This document shows, in pieces, positions 34,300 through 49,300 of a stretch of 64,000 bases of DNA. The first letter of the stretch is position 1, and the number at the start of each line of letters is the position of its first letter. The notes under the pieces are model-generated. The model did not search any database and was not told the DNA's origin. It worked only from the letters and a program-made list of their open reading frames with translations. The stretch is from positions 1-64,000 of the forward strand of contig SAUG01000003.1 in NCBI GenBank assembly GCA_011316305.1, read 5' to 3'. The position numbers and the translations under genes were made by a program. The stretch comes from Rusavskia elegans (taxonomy: Eukaryota; Ascomycota; Lecanoromycetes; Teloschistales; Teloschistaceae).

Positions 34300-37200
34300 T
34301 CGGCTATTCTAATCGCCTAGATAGCCCGATAAATAGTCAGATAGTAGAACTATAACGTAAACTACTATTAAACGCTTTAGAAAAAGTACTATAGAATTCC
34401 GGAACGATTCTATATATATACGAATTATCGTAAATTATTAAATCTCTACTAAAAGTAAAGAAAAGAAAGATACGATCGATAAAGTTCTAGTAAACTTTCC
34501 TATTTTATCTAAATCGGATATAATCCGGAAACTAAATATAGCGCGAGACCGTAGTTCTAATCCTATAATAATATAATTCTTCGAAAAATTAAAAAAATAG
34601 AATATTATAATCTAGGTAGAATTTATAGAACTTCGCTAATAAAGCTAATAGAGGAAAAAGACGTTTTCGCTACTATTTAAACTTCCTATATTTTTTACTA
34701 GAACTAATAAATACGAGAAATTTATTATAGATAATATTAGCTATTTCTATTCCTTTTATAATAATAAATCCGCTAAAACCGGGCCTTATATCGAATATAT
34801 AGATAAAGATACCTACTTCCGCGATATCTATATTTTTACCGAATAAGTTAAAAATATCGCTAGATTAAATAGTAAAGTTAAAGAGAACCTATAGATATAT
34901 TTTCGTAGTAAAGCTCTATAATAGTACTCTAACGAACTCTCGGATATAGAAAAAGAATATCTAATAAAGGACCTCGATATATAGATTAACGCTTTAATTA
35001 CTCGCTTTAAATTACTAATAGAAGAAAGAATATATATCCTAAATAAAGAAAAGTATACTATCGAAGATATAAGCCGTTATTATAAACCTTGCGAATATAG
35101 CTAGGCTAGGCTTTAAGCTATAAAGATCGCCGAAATAATTAATATTCGGTAAATTATTATATAGATATAGATAGATCTCGCTATTTCTTTTCGTATTACC
35201 TTTATTTCTAAACTAATAGAAAGGACTATTATTAATACGTTCTTTCGATTAATAGATAATTATAAGTTTAAAATCTGGGTTATAGAAAAAGACTACCTCC
35301 GGTAATCCCGAGAAACTCTCTCTAATAATTTTAGCTATTAACGAATAGGGAATCTATTTCTATTCCGGCTCTAACCGGTATTAGAGAATCTAGTATACTA
35401 ATTAATATTTAATTCCGGCTTTTCCGAATACGAATATTAGTATTTTATAATTTAGTAAACTTTTTAGCCTTCCTAGAAATATTAGCCTTCTTTTATTAAG
35501 AGGGATCTACTAGGAACGCTTTTTATTTAAAGCGGCGCGAATTCCTTTCGTTCTATATTCGTAAGTAGATTAGGAAATCTATAGAGAAATTCCTTTCTAA
35601 TATAATAGAACTCTACGCTAGCGTATAGTAATAGACTTTAGAAACCTTATAATAACTAGTTCTAAAGAAGATTTTATTTCGGTCTAAATTTCTAACGTTT
35701 AGCGCCGCTAGCTCCGTCTTAATAAGTCGATTAAATAGAAGTTTATAAAGATATATATAGCGAGGATTATTCTATTATAGAGAAAGTTTATATCTAATAT
35801 ACTAAATAGAATCCCGCCTATAGATATTATAGTAATAGATCCGCCGAACTTTATAATAAAGAGGTCGAATACTATAATAGAATTTATAAAAAGTTAGAAA
35901 ATAAAGAAGCTAGCTAGAACTTCGTCGATACTAGACCGAAGGTTTTATATTTATATTAGAAATATAACGCCTTATTCGAGTTATATAATAAATTATTTAA
36001 ATATTTTAAAATCGTTTACTAGAATACGAAAGGTAACGAAGCCGAAATATAAATATTTATCGCTAATAAGTAATCCTCTAGTAAAAAAGATACTTTTATA
36101 TCTCGCGTAATCGCTTTAAATAATAAATAGGTTATAGAAACTGGTTTAACTTTTAAACGCTTCTATTATATCGTTTTTCTATTAACTTTCCGCCCGGATA
36201 TATCTAATACTAAGGATATATATACTAACTTAAAATATATAATATTAATAGTCGATAGAAAGTTTATTCTAAAAGATATTAAAATTAAAAAATTACCGAA
36301 GAAGATTCCTATTTATAGCGTAGGCGAATAAATCTATCGAACTAATAAATTCGCTATTTTTACTTTTTATCTAAAGGGCGATTTAGCTATTATAGAATTT
36401 ATAAAAGAAATCTATATTATTAAAGATCTATAAACGAATCTACTACTAGATATAGATATCTTAACTCCGGAAGAAATAATTCTGGATTATTAAAAATAGT
36501 AAATTATTATCGACAGTTATAAAAACCTTAAAGTTAACTTTAATTCCTATATATATAAGAAGCCTAACTTTAGACGTACTATTAGAATTTAAAGTAATAT
36601 TATTTTAAAACCTAATAGGGTTATACGAGTACTAGTATAATATCGAGGCGATATTCTCGGAAACCGTAATTTCTTTTTTAAATCTAAATTAAAGTTAACT
36701 CCGAAGATAAACTTTAGTTCTAACGGTAGTACTTTTATCTATATAGTTAACGCTTTATTTAGCTTCGTAAATATCTATAACGTAAGCTACTCGCCGGTAG
36801 TTTTATCTAAACGAACTCGGCTTAGAAAAGTTATTAAGAAACGGTATAAAAAATACTATACCGCCGTTTCTAACCTAATTCCGCTTATAGTAGAATTAAT
36901 ATAAAGTACTATTAAATATACTATTAAAAAATTAGTAAAAAAAGCAGCTATTAGAACTATAGTAATACTCGCCGCTGTCGCGGTTATATAAAATAGGACC
37001 GTATATCGTCTAGAATTATCTAATATAATTAGTACGCGGAATATTCTAATAAATTAGAATACTTTCTATCCGGTTAATAAAGTAAATCTTAGTAAAAATT
37101 TAGTAAAATTTAGTACGAATCTAGTTAAAAATATCGAATTCGCTAAATTAGTTTTCTCTACTATATCTATTAATTTTAAATTAGAATACAGCCTATCTAA

Positions 37201-40200
37201 TAGTATTATAGTTTACGGTAAACTACTAGTAGCGTAATAACTAGCCGCTATTACTAAAAAATACTAAAATATATTTACCGATTAGAGAATTATAGTAGAT
37301 ATTTTTAAAGAGGAATAGATACTAATACTTTTAAAGAAAAGAGCGAAGCCTACGCTTTTAAAGGTTTATAATCTAAGCTATATAAACCGTATTAAATTTA
37401 ATAAAATCTTTAATAAACTCTATAAATAAAGTAAAATAGAGTATTTTAAATAGCTAACGCCTTTTATATACCCTGTTTTTATAGTATAGAGGACTCTTCT
37501 AAATAGTATAAAAAAGGGACGAGTAGTAGTTAATATCCGAAGCTTTAATACTATTACGGAAACGGACAGTTATTTCCTTTTACTATAAACGGATATTATT
37601 ACTTTAGTATTAGAATATTTCTATATTTCTATCGTTAATACTATAGGATAATTTTATTAGTTTAGAATCTAATACTATAATCGTTATAAGTTTACTATAG
37701 TTTTTTATCGCGGATAGAAATAAACTTCGGTAGTATTTATAGAATATAAGAGCTTACCGCTATATATATAGTACTAGACCGATAAACTATTTCGCCCGTT
37801 TAAAGATTTTACTAAAGCCTATATAGATAATATTATAATCTTTTTATATAGTTTAGAAGAATATTTAAAGTATCTAGATTAAATTTTCGCCCTATTCCGA
37901 GAAAAATAAGTAAGCTTTACGTTTTCTAAATTATTTATAGAGTATTCTTTAGTTCGTTTACTTAGATAACGCGTTAATATACTAGGAATAACTATTTTAA
38001 AAGACAAGATTAAAGCTATTTTAGAAAAGGCTTTTCCTAAATATTTATAGAATCTAGAAACCTATTTCGGAATAACTAGCTAGTTATATTATATAATTAT
38101 AGAATATATATAGCTCGCCGAGCCTCTATAGAAAAGGAAAACTCTATTTATAAAAGGACTCGGACGAGGCTTTAAAGAACTTAAACATAAATTCTAATTA
38201 ATAAAATTAAAATATAATTCTATTCTAGAAGAAAAGTAATTATTTTAGATACTATAAATAGCGTTCGAACTACTAACTTTCTTCTATTATTTCGACTCTA
38301 TAAAAAAGCTCTATATCGACTTAGATATATTAAAGTAATTCGGCTTTATAGTAATTATCTACTATATTAAAAGAGACTCTAATAAAAACTTCCTATCTAC
38401 TAAAATATAGCTAATAATATTTCTAAATAAATATTTTAATAGCGCCGAATAGAATTATTAGCCTACCGAATTAGAAGTCGCTAGAGTTATCTAGATAATA
38501 AAAAATGCTCGCTACTTTATTAATTTATTATTAAAGCTACTAGTAATTATATATACTAATTATTTAGTAGCGGTTCCGATTTCGAAATAGATTTTACTTA
38601 AAATAATAAATACCGATAAACTGAATCTAAAACTCGTTCGTATATTATAGTACCTTTCGGCTATTAATATTAAATTATACTATAAGGTAGGTAAAACTAA
38701 TATTATTTTTAATACTTTATTATAACTCGAGACGAAGGTCCTCTATACGCCGGTTAAAAATAAAAAAGGTATTTTAGATATACTATACAGAAATACTAAA
38801 TTTAATAATAAAGAAAATATTCTATAGTATACCCCGGATATTATTATACCTATATACTATATAACGCTCGTCGAAATAGTAGATAAATTTAAATAGCGTA
38901 TTAAAGAAGGCTACGCTAATAATAAACGATAGACTAAAATTATTATAATACTATAAATCTAGAAACTAGATTCTAATATTAAAAATAACGAATATTATAT
39001 ACTAGGTATTAATTTCCGAATATATAATAAACTCCTCTACTACGTTTCTAGAAATAGCCGAAATCGACTTTATATTCCGGATAAGCTTGCAGGCGAAGTT
39101 ATCGGCGAAATTTATAACCGGTATTATTAAAGATATTATCGTATATATAAGGAATTTTACCTATCGATCTTTATTCGTAATATATATAAGAAGATTAAGA
39201 AATATATAAAATACTGCTAGTAATACTAATTAAATTAAACGAAGTAGTATAGGTTCTATAGCTTCTTTAATCTAATTTCTCCGAAGGTACCGTTTTATAT
39301 AATTACGATAGATTTCGTACTCGCGTTATTTATAAAGTTTTCTACTAAAGATTATATACTAACGATTATATATAAATATACTAAAAAGGTTTTACTAATT
39401 TCTAGATAGATTACTTATTCCGTAGTTAATTAGGCGAACTTTATTATTACGGCTTTACTAGAATATAACTAGGAAATCCTATTAGCTATTATTAGTAACA
39501 GGGATTATAAATTTATATTATCCTTCTAGCGCCAGATCTTCTAGAAACTAGGAACGAAAATCCTAGTATCTATAGTATATTATTTCTAAACCGATAGATA
39601 ATCGGAACGAATTAATTAAATAGTAGAAATTAGTTTCCGTTTCTAGTTTATAGAATATCCGGATAAAGATTAGACTAAAGCTATTCTATTTCTATAATTC
39701 GCGTTTAATAACGTAACCAGCTTCGCTACTAGTATAGCCTTTAACGAACTAGTACTAGGCTTTCGATTTAAAAATACGGTTAGTACTTTATTAGACCTAC
39801 CGCTAGAAGATATAAAACGACTAAAACCTATTAAACGCGCAGAGGTAGAAGATATAATAGCCTTTAGTACCGCTCTCTCTAAAGTCCGTTATAATAACCT
39901 ATATAAAGCCAGGTCCTTTAAACCAGATAATAAGGTTTTCTTAAGGCTTTATTATAGATATATGCTGCTAGATATTACTAATCGAAAGCTTTCGTATTAA
40001 CGAGCTAGTCCGTTTAAAGTAATTTATAAGATCGGGTATTTTATATACGAATTAGAATTTTCTGCTACTATAAAAATCTATTCTATTATCTCTATAGCCT
40101 AATTAGAACTAGCGCCTATTAGCGATAATTCTTTTAATCGACTTCCGGTTAATAATAAGCTTCCTACCGTTAAAATAAAATTCCCGGAAGAAGATTCTAA

Positions 40201-40340
40201 CCAGTTCGAAATAGAATAAATCGTAGATCGGCGAAAGGTACGCTAGCGCTTCTAGTATCTAGTTAAATAGAAAGGCTATAGGCCGTAATATAATAGCTAG
40301 TATAGGTTATAAGATTTAAAATACTATATAGATTTTATTA
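34300..40340 (+). pseudogene. gag-pol relic of B1 with chromodomain
   Basis: Plus-strand reading shows, at 37800-37900, the reverse-transcriptase palm relic AYIDNIIIFLYSLEEYL followed by FALFREK; at 38310 RNase H LYIDLDILK; at 39300-39650 integrase ITIDFVLAL, IISNRDYKFILSF and SERIN*IVEI; and at 40210-40330 a chromodomain relic IVDRRKVR*RF*YLVK*KGY. That combination defines a Ty3/gypsy chromovirus, whose chromodomain in related elements directs integration to heterochromatin. At least one stop codon occurs in every domain, nearly always TAG or TAA, so the element cannot make protein. Confidence 0.9.
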
Positions 40341-40849
40341 ATAAATATAATAAACGTTTTCTCTTTTTATCTAGACTTTATTATTAGTAATAATCTAATT
40401 ATATCCTAGAAGTATTATAGTAACCGGAGCTTTAAATATCCGCGCTATTAATAGACCCTTTATACTATTCCGGATTAAAATTAAAGCGTTTATAAATTAT
40501 TATACCTCGCCGGCGCTTTATATATTCGATTTAGTATAATTATATTTCTTTTTATATTCGGTAAAGTACTACTACTATCTATTAGGCTCTAACTCGAGGA
40601 TTTTATTACTAGGCGCTATAGTATAGTAGCAGTACGTACTACTTCTATTTAAATAATAAAGAAATTAGCTCGGCCGTTTTATTAGCCGCTCTTTATTATT
40701 TAGGGGCTCTAGTATAGCTCGGGTTCGATTTCTAGTAGTACTATTTTCTTTTTAACCTTTTAGCGCCTTTATTTTTAATATTTTTAAAGTTTTTAAACGT
40801 TTAATACGAGCGTATCGAAGGCGATATTATTTTTTCGTTTTATAGTATT

Positions 40850-41090
40850 TATTATAAACTATTTAAACTATCTAGAGTTTATATAGAGTTTAGTAGATAT
40901 AAAGGTACTAGCCGATAGTACCGGCTAACTAATACGCTAACTAAGCCCTGTTAACCGCGGCTTATTAGCCCTGCGGGATTTGTTATCTAATTAGACCTAG
41001 CGTTCAGCCTTGTTCGCTTGTTTATAGAGGAGCTTTCTACCTATATAGAAATATTAAGCTATTATTATTATCTTAAATCGATCTATAACA
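40850..41090 (+). repeat. 3' LTR of chromovirus copy B1
   Basis: A 241-bp LTR ending GATCTATAACA, directly followed by the target duplication GAGGT. A 61-codon open frame at 41018-41203 overlaps its end and is fortuitous. Confidence 0.95.
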
Positions 41091-42089
41091 GAGGTATATT
41101 TATCTATAAAAGTTTTTACGTTAAATTATCGGCAAAAGGATATATTATACTACTGAGCAAATTTAAATTAAAATTATATAGAAAAAACCATTATTTACGT
41201 TAATTAAATTAGAGTATAAATTCTACTATCGTATATTCAATATTGATATTTTAACGCTTGATTTATTTACCGAATCATTGGTTCATCGGGTATTAAAACA
41301 AAAACAAATTAACTAAATATTTTATCGAATATAGAAAAAAAAAATATAATTATATTAAATTAAATGAATAAAACGTCGACGAAATATAATAATTTAAAAA
41401 CGCTTCGGCTATAATCCGAAACGGTATGAAAAATCTACTAACAGCGTAAATATTTAAAATTTCGATTACTTTTATATTATCGGAATATAATTAAAAATTT
41501 AATAATAACGAGTTTTATATAGATTTATATAATAATATTAGATTTTAGATAATAAAAAGAAATAATTTATTTCATTCGTTAATAAAAATTATAAAATATA
41601 TTAAATTTTATAATCTATACTAGCTTTTATATTATAATCTATAGTTTTTCTATTTAGATTGACCGTCGGGTCGAATTTCGAATTCGGATTAAAAGAACCG
41701 ACCCGATCCGAATCGGTTCCGACTTTTCTAGGTATTAAACTGAATTAAATCGGATTATTTTAAAATTCGATCTGATTCGGTTCCGAATCGAATCTAGAAA
41801 CCCGGATTCGACCCGCTAAAACTATTAAATTCTTTTTCTCTATATTATAATATTAAAAAATCTCCGTTTTAACTATATAATTATATTATAATATTAATAA
41901 TTTAGATACTATTTAGATAGAGATCGATTTTTTACTATTAAAAAGAAAATAATAATTAAAATAAAATTTATATATTTATATTACCTTTTTATTTTTTTAT
42001 TATCTAAATATAAATTATACTAATTTTAAATCTTTAAAACTAATATAAAATATCTAATTTTTTAATTAATTTTCGTCTATTCGTTTTTC

Positions 42090-44600
42090 AGACCGATACG
42101 CCTAGCGAAATTCTAGAAAACGAATTCTCTCTAAATAAATTCTATCCTAGCTAATCTATAAACTAGACGGTAAACCGATTTATAAACGTAATATTATTTA
42201 AATTTAATTATTTATATAAAAAGTAAAAATAGATTATTAAAAATATAGATAATAAAATTTAAACCGACGATTTAATACTAGTTTTTCGAAATAATAATAA
42301 ATATATTTAATAGAATCTAGATTATTATATAGAATTCGAATATTAGTAATCTAATATTTCTATAGCTACTAGTATTAAAGATAATATCTATAGAAAACTA
42401 ATTAATTTTTTCTAGTTAAAAAAATCTATAGAATATATATAGTCGAAATAGTAATATAAATTCTACTAGATAGCTTTAATAATAGATAGTTTCTCTAAAA
42501 TTATATATAAAAATTATTTTAAAATTTTCGATTATTTTATAGTCTCTAATTTTTCTAATATATCTACTATAAAGAAATACTTTAATACTTTAATTTATTA
42601 AAAAACTAAACGATATAATTCGTCGTTTTTTATTAAAGTAATATTTATCCGTATAAGTAGCAAAAAGTAATATAAAGTGATAATATAAAATTTAATTTAA
42701 TTATTAAAGAAAAGTTATATTAAAATTAATTCTATTTTCGACTAAATAGTATAGAACTAATATCTATATAAAAAAATTTAGATTTAAATCTACTAGCTCG
42801 GACTTTTAAAAAAAAAAGATTTAAATAATTATTATTAATATTTTATCTAGATATAAAGCTCGTCGGCCGTATAAAATTTATATAGATAGCTTTTAATAAT
42901 TATAAAACTATCCGCGAGTAAATTAAATCTAATATATAAATATTAGAATATATTTTCTTTATATAAGATATTTAGTTAAATTTTTAAAAGGTCGCGTATT
43001 TAGAAATATTCGTATACTAGATTAATATTTAGTATTAATTTTAGAAGCGTCTAATTAGATTTATATCATTTTCTATTAATTATTTTGGCCGTTTATAGTA
43101 TTAGATACTATTAAAACTTTTAGAATCTTTTTAGTTTAGATAGAAACTTCCAGATATTATTATCGATAATATTAATTCTAATAGTATATAAAACAAAATT
43201 TAAAAAGATTTTTATTCGATTCGATAGCTAATAGAATCGAATCTAAAACTTTCTATTTTATCTAGTTTATATAATTAACCTAATAGCCTAAAATCTTATT
43301 AAAACTATTAGATTATAAATAATTAGCGACGATTTTATCTAAAAACTAAATAATAAATAAATTAGAAATATTAGTACTAGCCTATCTAGTATTATAAAAA
43401 AGCTAATATATATAGATAATATAAATTTAAAAATTTTAAAACTAATATTTATTTTAGGCTTATACTATTATAATCTATATTTCTATTTTCTTTTAATATA
43501 AAATTCGTTTTAAAAAAATCTAGAAAAGAGTCGATTGTAATTTCTAATCTAGAAATATAATTTAAAATATTTATATTCGATAGAAATCGATATATTTTAT
43601 AATTTATTAAATATATTAATTACGTTATTTCGTTAATTAATTTATAGAAAAAAATTCGTAATCTCTATAAATATATATAATTACCTTTAATATAAATAAA
43701 TAGTAATTTCTTTTTTTTATAGATAGTATACTACGACTATTTTATAAGATTATTTTATTAGTTTTAAAAATTATAGACGGTAGAATTTATTTAGTATTCC
43801 GATTTTATAATACTATTTTCGATTATCTTTTTAAAATAAAAAAAGTAATTCGATTATCGAATTATATTAATAAAAGAATAGTATTAATAGTTTACAATAA
43901 TATTAATATAAAATTTATAAAATATAATTATTATACTAAAAATAAAAAGAGATTAATTTATAATTTTACGAATCTTTTAGATTCTATAGTAGAGTTTAGC
44001 CTTTATTAAAACTAGAATAAAGAAAATAACGATAAAAAAATAAAAGACTTTTTAAAATATAAAATTAGATATCGAATTAAATTTAAAAAATATTTTACTA
44101 AATACTATAAAGTTCCTATCGATTTATTAAAGTCTAAAACCCGCTATATAAAAGAAAATAAAATAATATAAAAAGATAATATATTATAATTTTACTAATT
44201 AGTCTGAAGTTTATTTTATCTATTTTAAATAGTATTTTTTAATAATTTTACTAATATTTTCGAATAACTACTTCCGAAGTTAATTAATATCTTTATATAA
44301 ATACTATTAAAAATAATCTATATTAGATATTTTAGAAAACTAATACTTCGAATTTTTTAAAACTAGCGTAGATAGATCGTAATATTTTTATTTATGTAAT
44401 ATTTTCGTTAGAAATAGAACGGACTTTTAGTTTTATAATAAAAGTTTATCGATAAAATCGAATCTAAATAACTCTAGAATATATAGAACAGATAATAATA
44501 ATTAAATATAATAATTATACTATAGATTTAAAAGTAGAAAATTTTTTAAAAAAGTTATAAATATATATAATCGGGTATAACTAGAAGATAGAATATTATT
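42090..44600 (+). pseudogene. hAT transposase relic (copy 1)
   Basis: Degraded reading frame on the plus strand. At 44400-44530 it reads SLEIERTFSFIIKVYR, a stop, then ITLEYIEQIII, the C-terminal dimerisation motif of hAT transposases (E-R-x-F-S and the following Thr-hydrophobic-Glu helix). Upstream parts are too mutated to assign domains residue by residue. The start near CAGACCGATACGCCTAGCG (42088) is shared with hAT-2 (46734). Confidence 0.7.
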
Positions 44601-44989
44601 TCGGGAAAAAAATCCATTTAAAAAAAATTAGAAAATATTTTAAATAGATTAAATTAAAGACTTTTTTGTTTAGTATTAAATATAATATATTATCGCTTTA
44701 TATAATCCAATCTTTTTATTATAATTAATATAATATATCTAAATTTATAATGGTTTATAAAAGCTATATTTATTATTAAAGTTATATTTTTTATTTATAG
44801 TAAAATATTTCTAGAATTAAATTTTATATATTAATTAAATTAAGAATATTCTATTAATAAAATTAAATAATTTAATTTTTAAATAGATTTTTTTATAGAA
44901 ATCGAATTTTTTAATAGCTATTAAAATAAATTTAACTAATTATTATATAATCTAAAAGATTTAATATAAATTTTTTAAATAATATAAAT

Positions 44990-45560
44990 ATTAATTTATA
45001 ACGTTAGATATATATTATATATATATAGTTAAACATCAGAGATATTAGATTTAGATAAAGTTTAGCGTCGATCTAATAGAACTAGTAGAACTATTAGAAA
45101 TATTACTAATAATTCTATTTTAATTATCTAATTATTTAATATCTATTAGTTAAAATTTAATTATTTTTATATTATTCGAAAACTTTAAATAAATATTTTA
45201 ATATTTATAATATTTAGTTTATAACGTTAGCTACGTATTACGTATATATAGTAAAAGATTATAGACGTTAGATTTAAATATAATTTAACGCCGGCTTTAT
45301 AAAACTACTAAAAATACTATTATTAACTTTTATTTATATATATAATTTTTTAATATCTATTAATCGAAATTTCATTACTTTTATATTATTCGAAAATTCT
45401 AAATAAATTGTTTAATATTTATATTTTTAGTCTATAATATTAGCTGCGTATTATATATATATATAGTAGAAATATATAGATATTGAATTTAAATAAACTT
45501 TAGCGCCGATCTAGTAGAGCTAGTAGGGCTGTTACGAATATTATTAATAATATTTATTTA
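44990..45560 (+). repeat. three imperfect tandem repeats inside hAT-1
   Basis: Three units of about 210-240 bp match the triplet at 21978-22560. Landmarks are CGTTAGATATATATTATATA, TATATAGTAAAAGATTATAG and GCGCCGATCTAGTAGAGCTA in successive units. Confidence 0.75.
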
Positions 45561-46312
45561 TATATAGAATTTTTCAACGCCTATTAGTTAGATTTATAAA
45601 TAGAATAGATTATTATATAATATTAAAAAAGTATTTTAAATAGAATTAAAAAGTAGCTAATTATAATAATTAGCGTAAAAGTTATTCTATATAAAAGAAT
45701 CTACTATTAAAAATCGAATTTTAATATTCGATTATATTACTATAATTTTTAGATAACTATTCGTATCGTTTCTAATCTCTATAATAGCTCTTTATACTAG
45801 ATCGAATCGGGCGGAGCTAGTCCGGATCGAGAGCGATAAGTTTTTTTTAAATACGGATTTTTTTTCTAAGAAATCGGAAGTACTAAAACTTTTTTCGTTC
45901 GAATTCTAATATTATATCTAATAACTATAAATCGGGTTAAATTAAATTTCTATTAATTTCTATTTTATAATTTAATCCGACTTTCGGTTCTAATTTTAGA
46001 AATCGATTTATACTATTTAGCAGGTCGGATCGAACCGATTTACTAAAATTCGAATCGGGTTTCTAAAATATCGACCGGGATCCGTACCGAAATAGCCAGT
46101 CTATTTCTATTTAATTAAATACTAAAAGCGCTAGCCTATCTTTCGCCGATCTATAATTCATTCTATTTTGAACTAATTAAAATTTTCTTCCGGAAATTCT
46201 ATTTCGACGGCGGAAAATTTATTATTAACCGAAAATCGATTAAAAAAATTGTTACTAATGGATATTAGTTTTAATAATATATAGAAATAATAGAATAGAT
46301 ATTTATAATAGA

Positions 46313-49300
46313 TAGACTGACCGTCGGATGGAATTTCGAATTTAGATTAACTAATCCGACCCGACTCGAATCGGATTATAGTTAAATTTAATCTAATCCG
46401 AATCGGATCGAATTTTTTTATAGTTCGATTCGATTCGAATCCGAATCGAAATCGGATACCTAGATTTAATCTATTAAAACGTTAAAATCGTATATAAAAG
46501 TATAATTCTAATATTAAAATATAATTCTTTTTATATATTATACTATCTATAAATCTCTATTCTTTTCTAATAATATACTAAAAACTATAGATATTTCTAA
46601 TATTAATATATTTTAATATTAATATATATTATTATTTAATATCTCTATATCTATATTCTATTTCTATATTACTATTATAGAAATTTAATATAAATCATCT
46701 AATATAAATATCGATTCTTGCTTTTTTATTTTCTAGACCGATACGCCTAGCGAAAGCCTTTCTACTAGGTTTCTATTAAATAATATATATTTTAGTTAAT
46801 CTATAAACTAGCTTTTAAGCCGATCTATAATCGAAATTCTAATTAAATTTAATTATTTATATAGAAAGTAATAATAGATTATTAAAAATATAGTAAATAA
46901 AATTTAAACCGACCATCTAGAACTAGTATTTCGAAATAATAATAAATTTATTTAATAGGATATAGATTACTATTAATATTTCTAATAATAGTAATCTAGT
47001 ACTTCTATTACTATAGATATTAAAAATAGAATTCGAAAAAAAATAGCTAATCTTTTATAGGTAAAAAAGACTTTAGCGTAAAAATAGTAACTCTAGTAGA
47101 ATAAATGCTACTAGATAGTTTTAATAATAGAAAATCTATCAAAAATTATATATAAATATTATTCTATAGTTTTTAACTATTTAATAACATCTGATTCTTT
47201 AGATATATTTATTATAAAGAAATATTCTTCGACTAATAGTTATTATAGATCTAAACGACGTAGTTTATAGTCTATTATTAAAGTAATATTTATCTAAATA
47301 AATAGTAAATAGTAATATAAAAAGATAATAAAAGGTTTATTTATTTATTTAATAGAAGAAAAGTTATATTAAATTAGATTTTACTTTCGACTAAAATTTC
47401 TAAAATAAATATCTATATAAAACTTTTTTAGATCTAAATTTACTAGTCCGAACTATCGAGAATAAAAATTTTAGAAAATTATTATAAATATATTATCTAA
47501 ATATATAGCTATTTAAACTTATATAATTTATAATAATAATTTTTAATAAATATAAAATTGTCCGCGATAGAATTAAATCTAATTTAAAAATTATAAAATA
47601 GATTTTATTTATATTAAATTTCTAGTCTAGTCTATAAAAAATTATATATTTAGAAATATTCGTATATTAGATTAATATATAGTTTTAATTTATATTTCTA
47701 TCTATAAATTATTCCGGCCGTTTATAATATTCAAAGCTATTAACGTTTTTAGAATTTTTCTAGTTTAAATAGCAGCTTTTAGATATTATTACCGATAATA
47801 CTAGTTCTAATTCTATATTAAAAAAAGAGTTTAAAAAAGCTTTTAATCGATTTAATAGTCGATAGAATCGACTATAAAACACGCTATTTTAACTAATTTA
47901 TATAGTTAATCTAATAGTCTAAAATTTTATTGAATTTATTAGATTAAAAATATTAGACGATAACTTTATCTATTAGTTTAATAATAAGTAAATCACGGCT
48001 ATTAGTACCGGCTTATTAAATATTATAAAAAAGATAATATATATAGATAATATAAAATAGATAATTTTTATATTAATAGTATTTTTGGATTCGCGCTATT
48101 ATAATCTATTTCGATACTTCCTTTTAATATAAACTTCGCTTTAAAGAACTTTAAAATAGGGCCGACTCTGATTTCCGTACTAAGAATTTCATTTAAAATA
48201 TTTATTTTTAATAGATTTTAATTTATTTTATATATTATAGAATAGATCTACTTCGTTAAACTATTAATAAATTTTTTAAAAAGAGTTCGCGAAACCTATA
48301 AATATAAGAAATTACTTTTATTATAAATAAATAGTAATTTTTTTCTTAATAGATATATAGCTATTCTATAAATTTATTTTAATAGTTTCGCGAAATACCG
48401 GCGTTAAAATTTATCTAATATACCGATTTTATAGTATATTTTATAATTATTTTACTAAAATACAGGAAATTATAGATACTTTAAACTATTATTAAAAGAT
48501 AATAGTATTAATAGTTTATAAAAAGACTTTTATTAAATTTACTAAATATTATTTTCGTATTAAAAATAAAAGAAAACTAAAATATAACTTTATAAATATT
48601 CTTAATCCTATATTAAAATTTAACCTTTATCGAAACTAGGATACTATTAAATAAATGGAAGATATAAAAGTATATTCGAAATATATAGATAGATATCGGA
48701 ATAAATTGAAATAATACTTTAATAAATACTATAAAATTTCTATTAATCTACTAAAATATAAAGCCCGTTATAAAAAAAAATTAAAATAATATATAATAAT
48801 AATTTATTATAAATATATTAACTAGATAATTGTCTAATATAATTATTTTTAGTAGTCTTTTTTAATAGTTCTAGTATTCTCGAATATCTATTTCCGAAGT
48901 TAATTAATATCTTCGCGCTAATACTACCGAAAATAATCTAAATTAGATATTTTAAAAAAATAATATTTCGAATTTTTTAAAATTATTATAGATAGTTTAT
49001 TATATTTTTTTATCTAATATTATTAGTTAGAATTAGGCGGACTTTTAGTTTTACTAAAAGAGTTTATCGATAGAATCGAGTATAAATAATTCTATAATAT
49101 ATAGAACCGACGATAATAATTAAATACTATAATTATACTATAGATTTAAATTTCGACGAAATATTATAAATGTTATAAAATATATTTAATCGAATAGAAA
49201 TAGAAAATAGCGCTATATTTCTAGAAAGAAATCTATTGAAAAAAGATTTTAAAAGTATATTAAATAGAGTAGTCTAGTATACTTTTTTTTAATATCAATA

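Larger units (their letters stand above)
33587..41090 (+). mobile_element. Ty3/gypsy chromovirus copy B1
   Basis: Structurally complete 7,504-bp LTR retrotransposon. Its 241-bp LTRs lie at 33587-33827 and 40850-41090, with inverted ends TGTTATA/TATAACA, flanked by a perfect 5-bp duplication GAGGT (33582-33586 and 41091-41095). Relics in order on the plus strand: gag (about 34300-35700), protease region (36100-36560), reverse transcriptase (37400-38100), RNase H (38230-38520), integrase (39100-39700) and chromodomain (40200-40340). All are broken by RIP-type stop codons. It lies inside the 3' region of copy B2, in opposite orientation. Its left LTR still has many CA/TG sites, so it is the least mutated piece of the block and probably the youngest. 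Confidence 0.93.
41655..46103 (+). mobile_element. hAT-type DNA transposon, copy 1
   Basis: A 4,449-bp element with ends TAGATTGACCG... and ...AGCCAGTCTA, flanked by a perfect 8-bp duplication TTTCTATT (41647-41654 and 46104-46111). Subterminal sequence is rich in TCGGATCGGA/CCGAATCGG motifs. A transposase relic lies at about 42090-44600, followed by three tandem repeats (44990-45560). It is inserted in the chromodomain part of B2. An 8-bp duplication plus the transposase C-terminal motif identify the hAT superfamily. Confidence 0.9.

Noticed and set aside
41018..41203. 61-codon open frame (+)
   Set aside because: It runs from the B1 right LTR across the target duplication into B2, so it is a junction artefact and not a gene.
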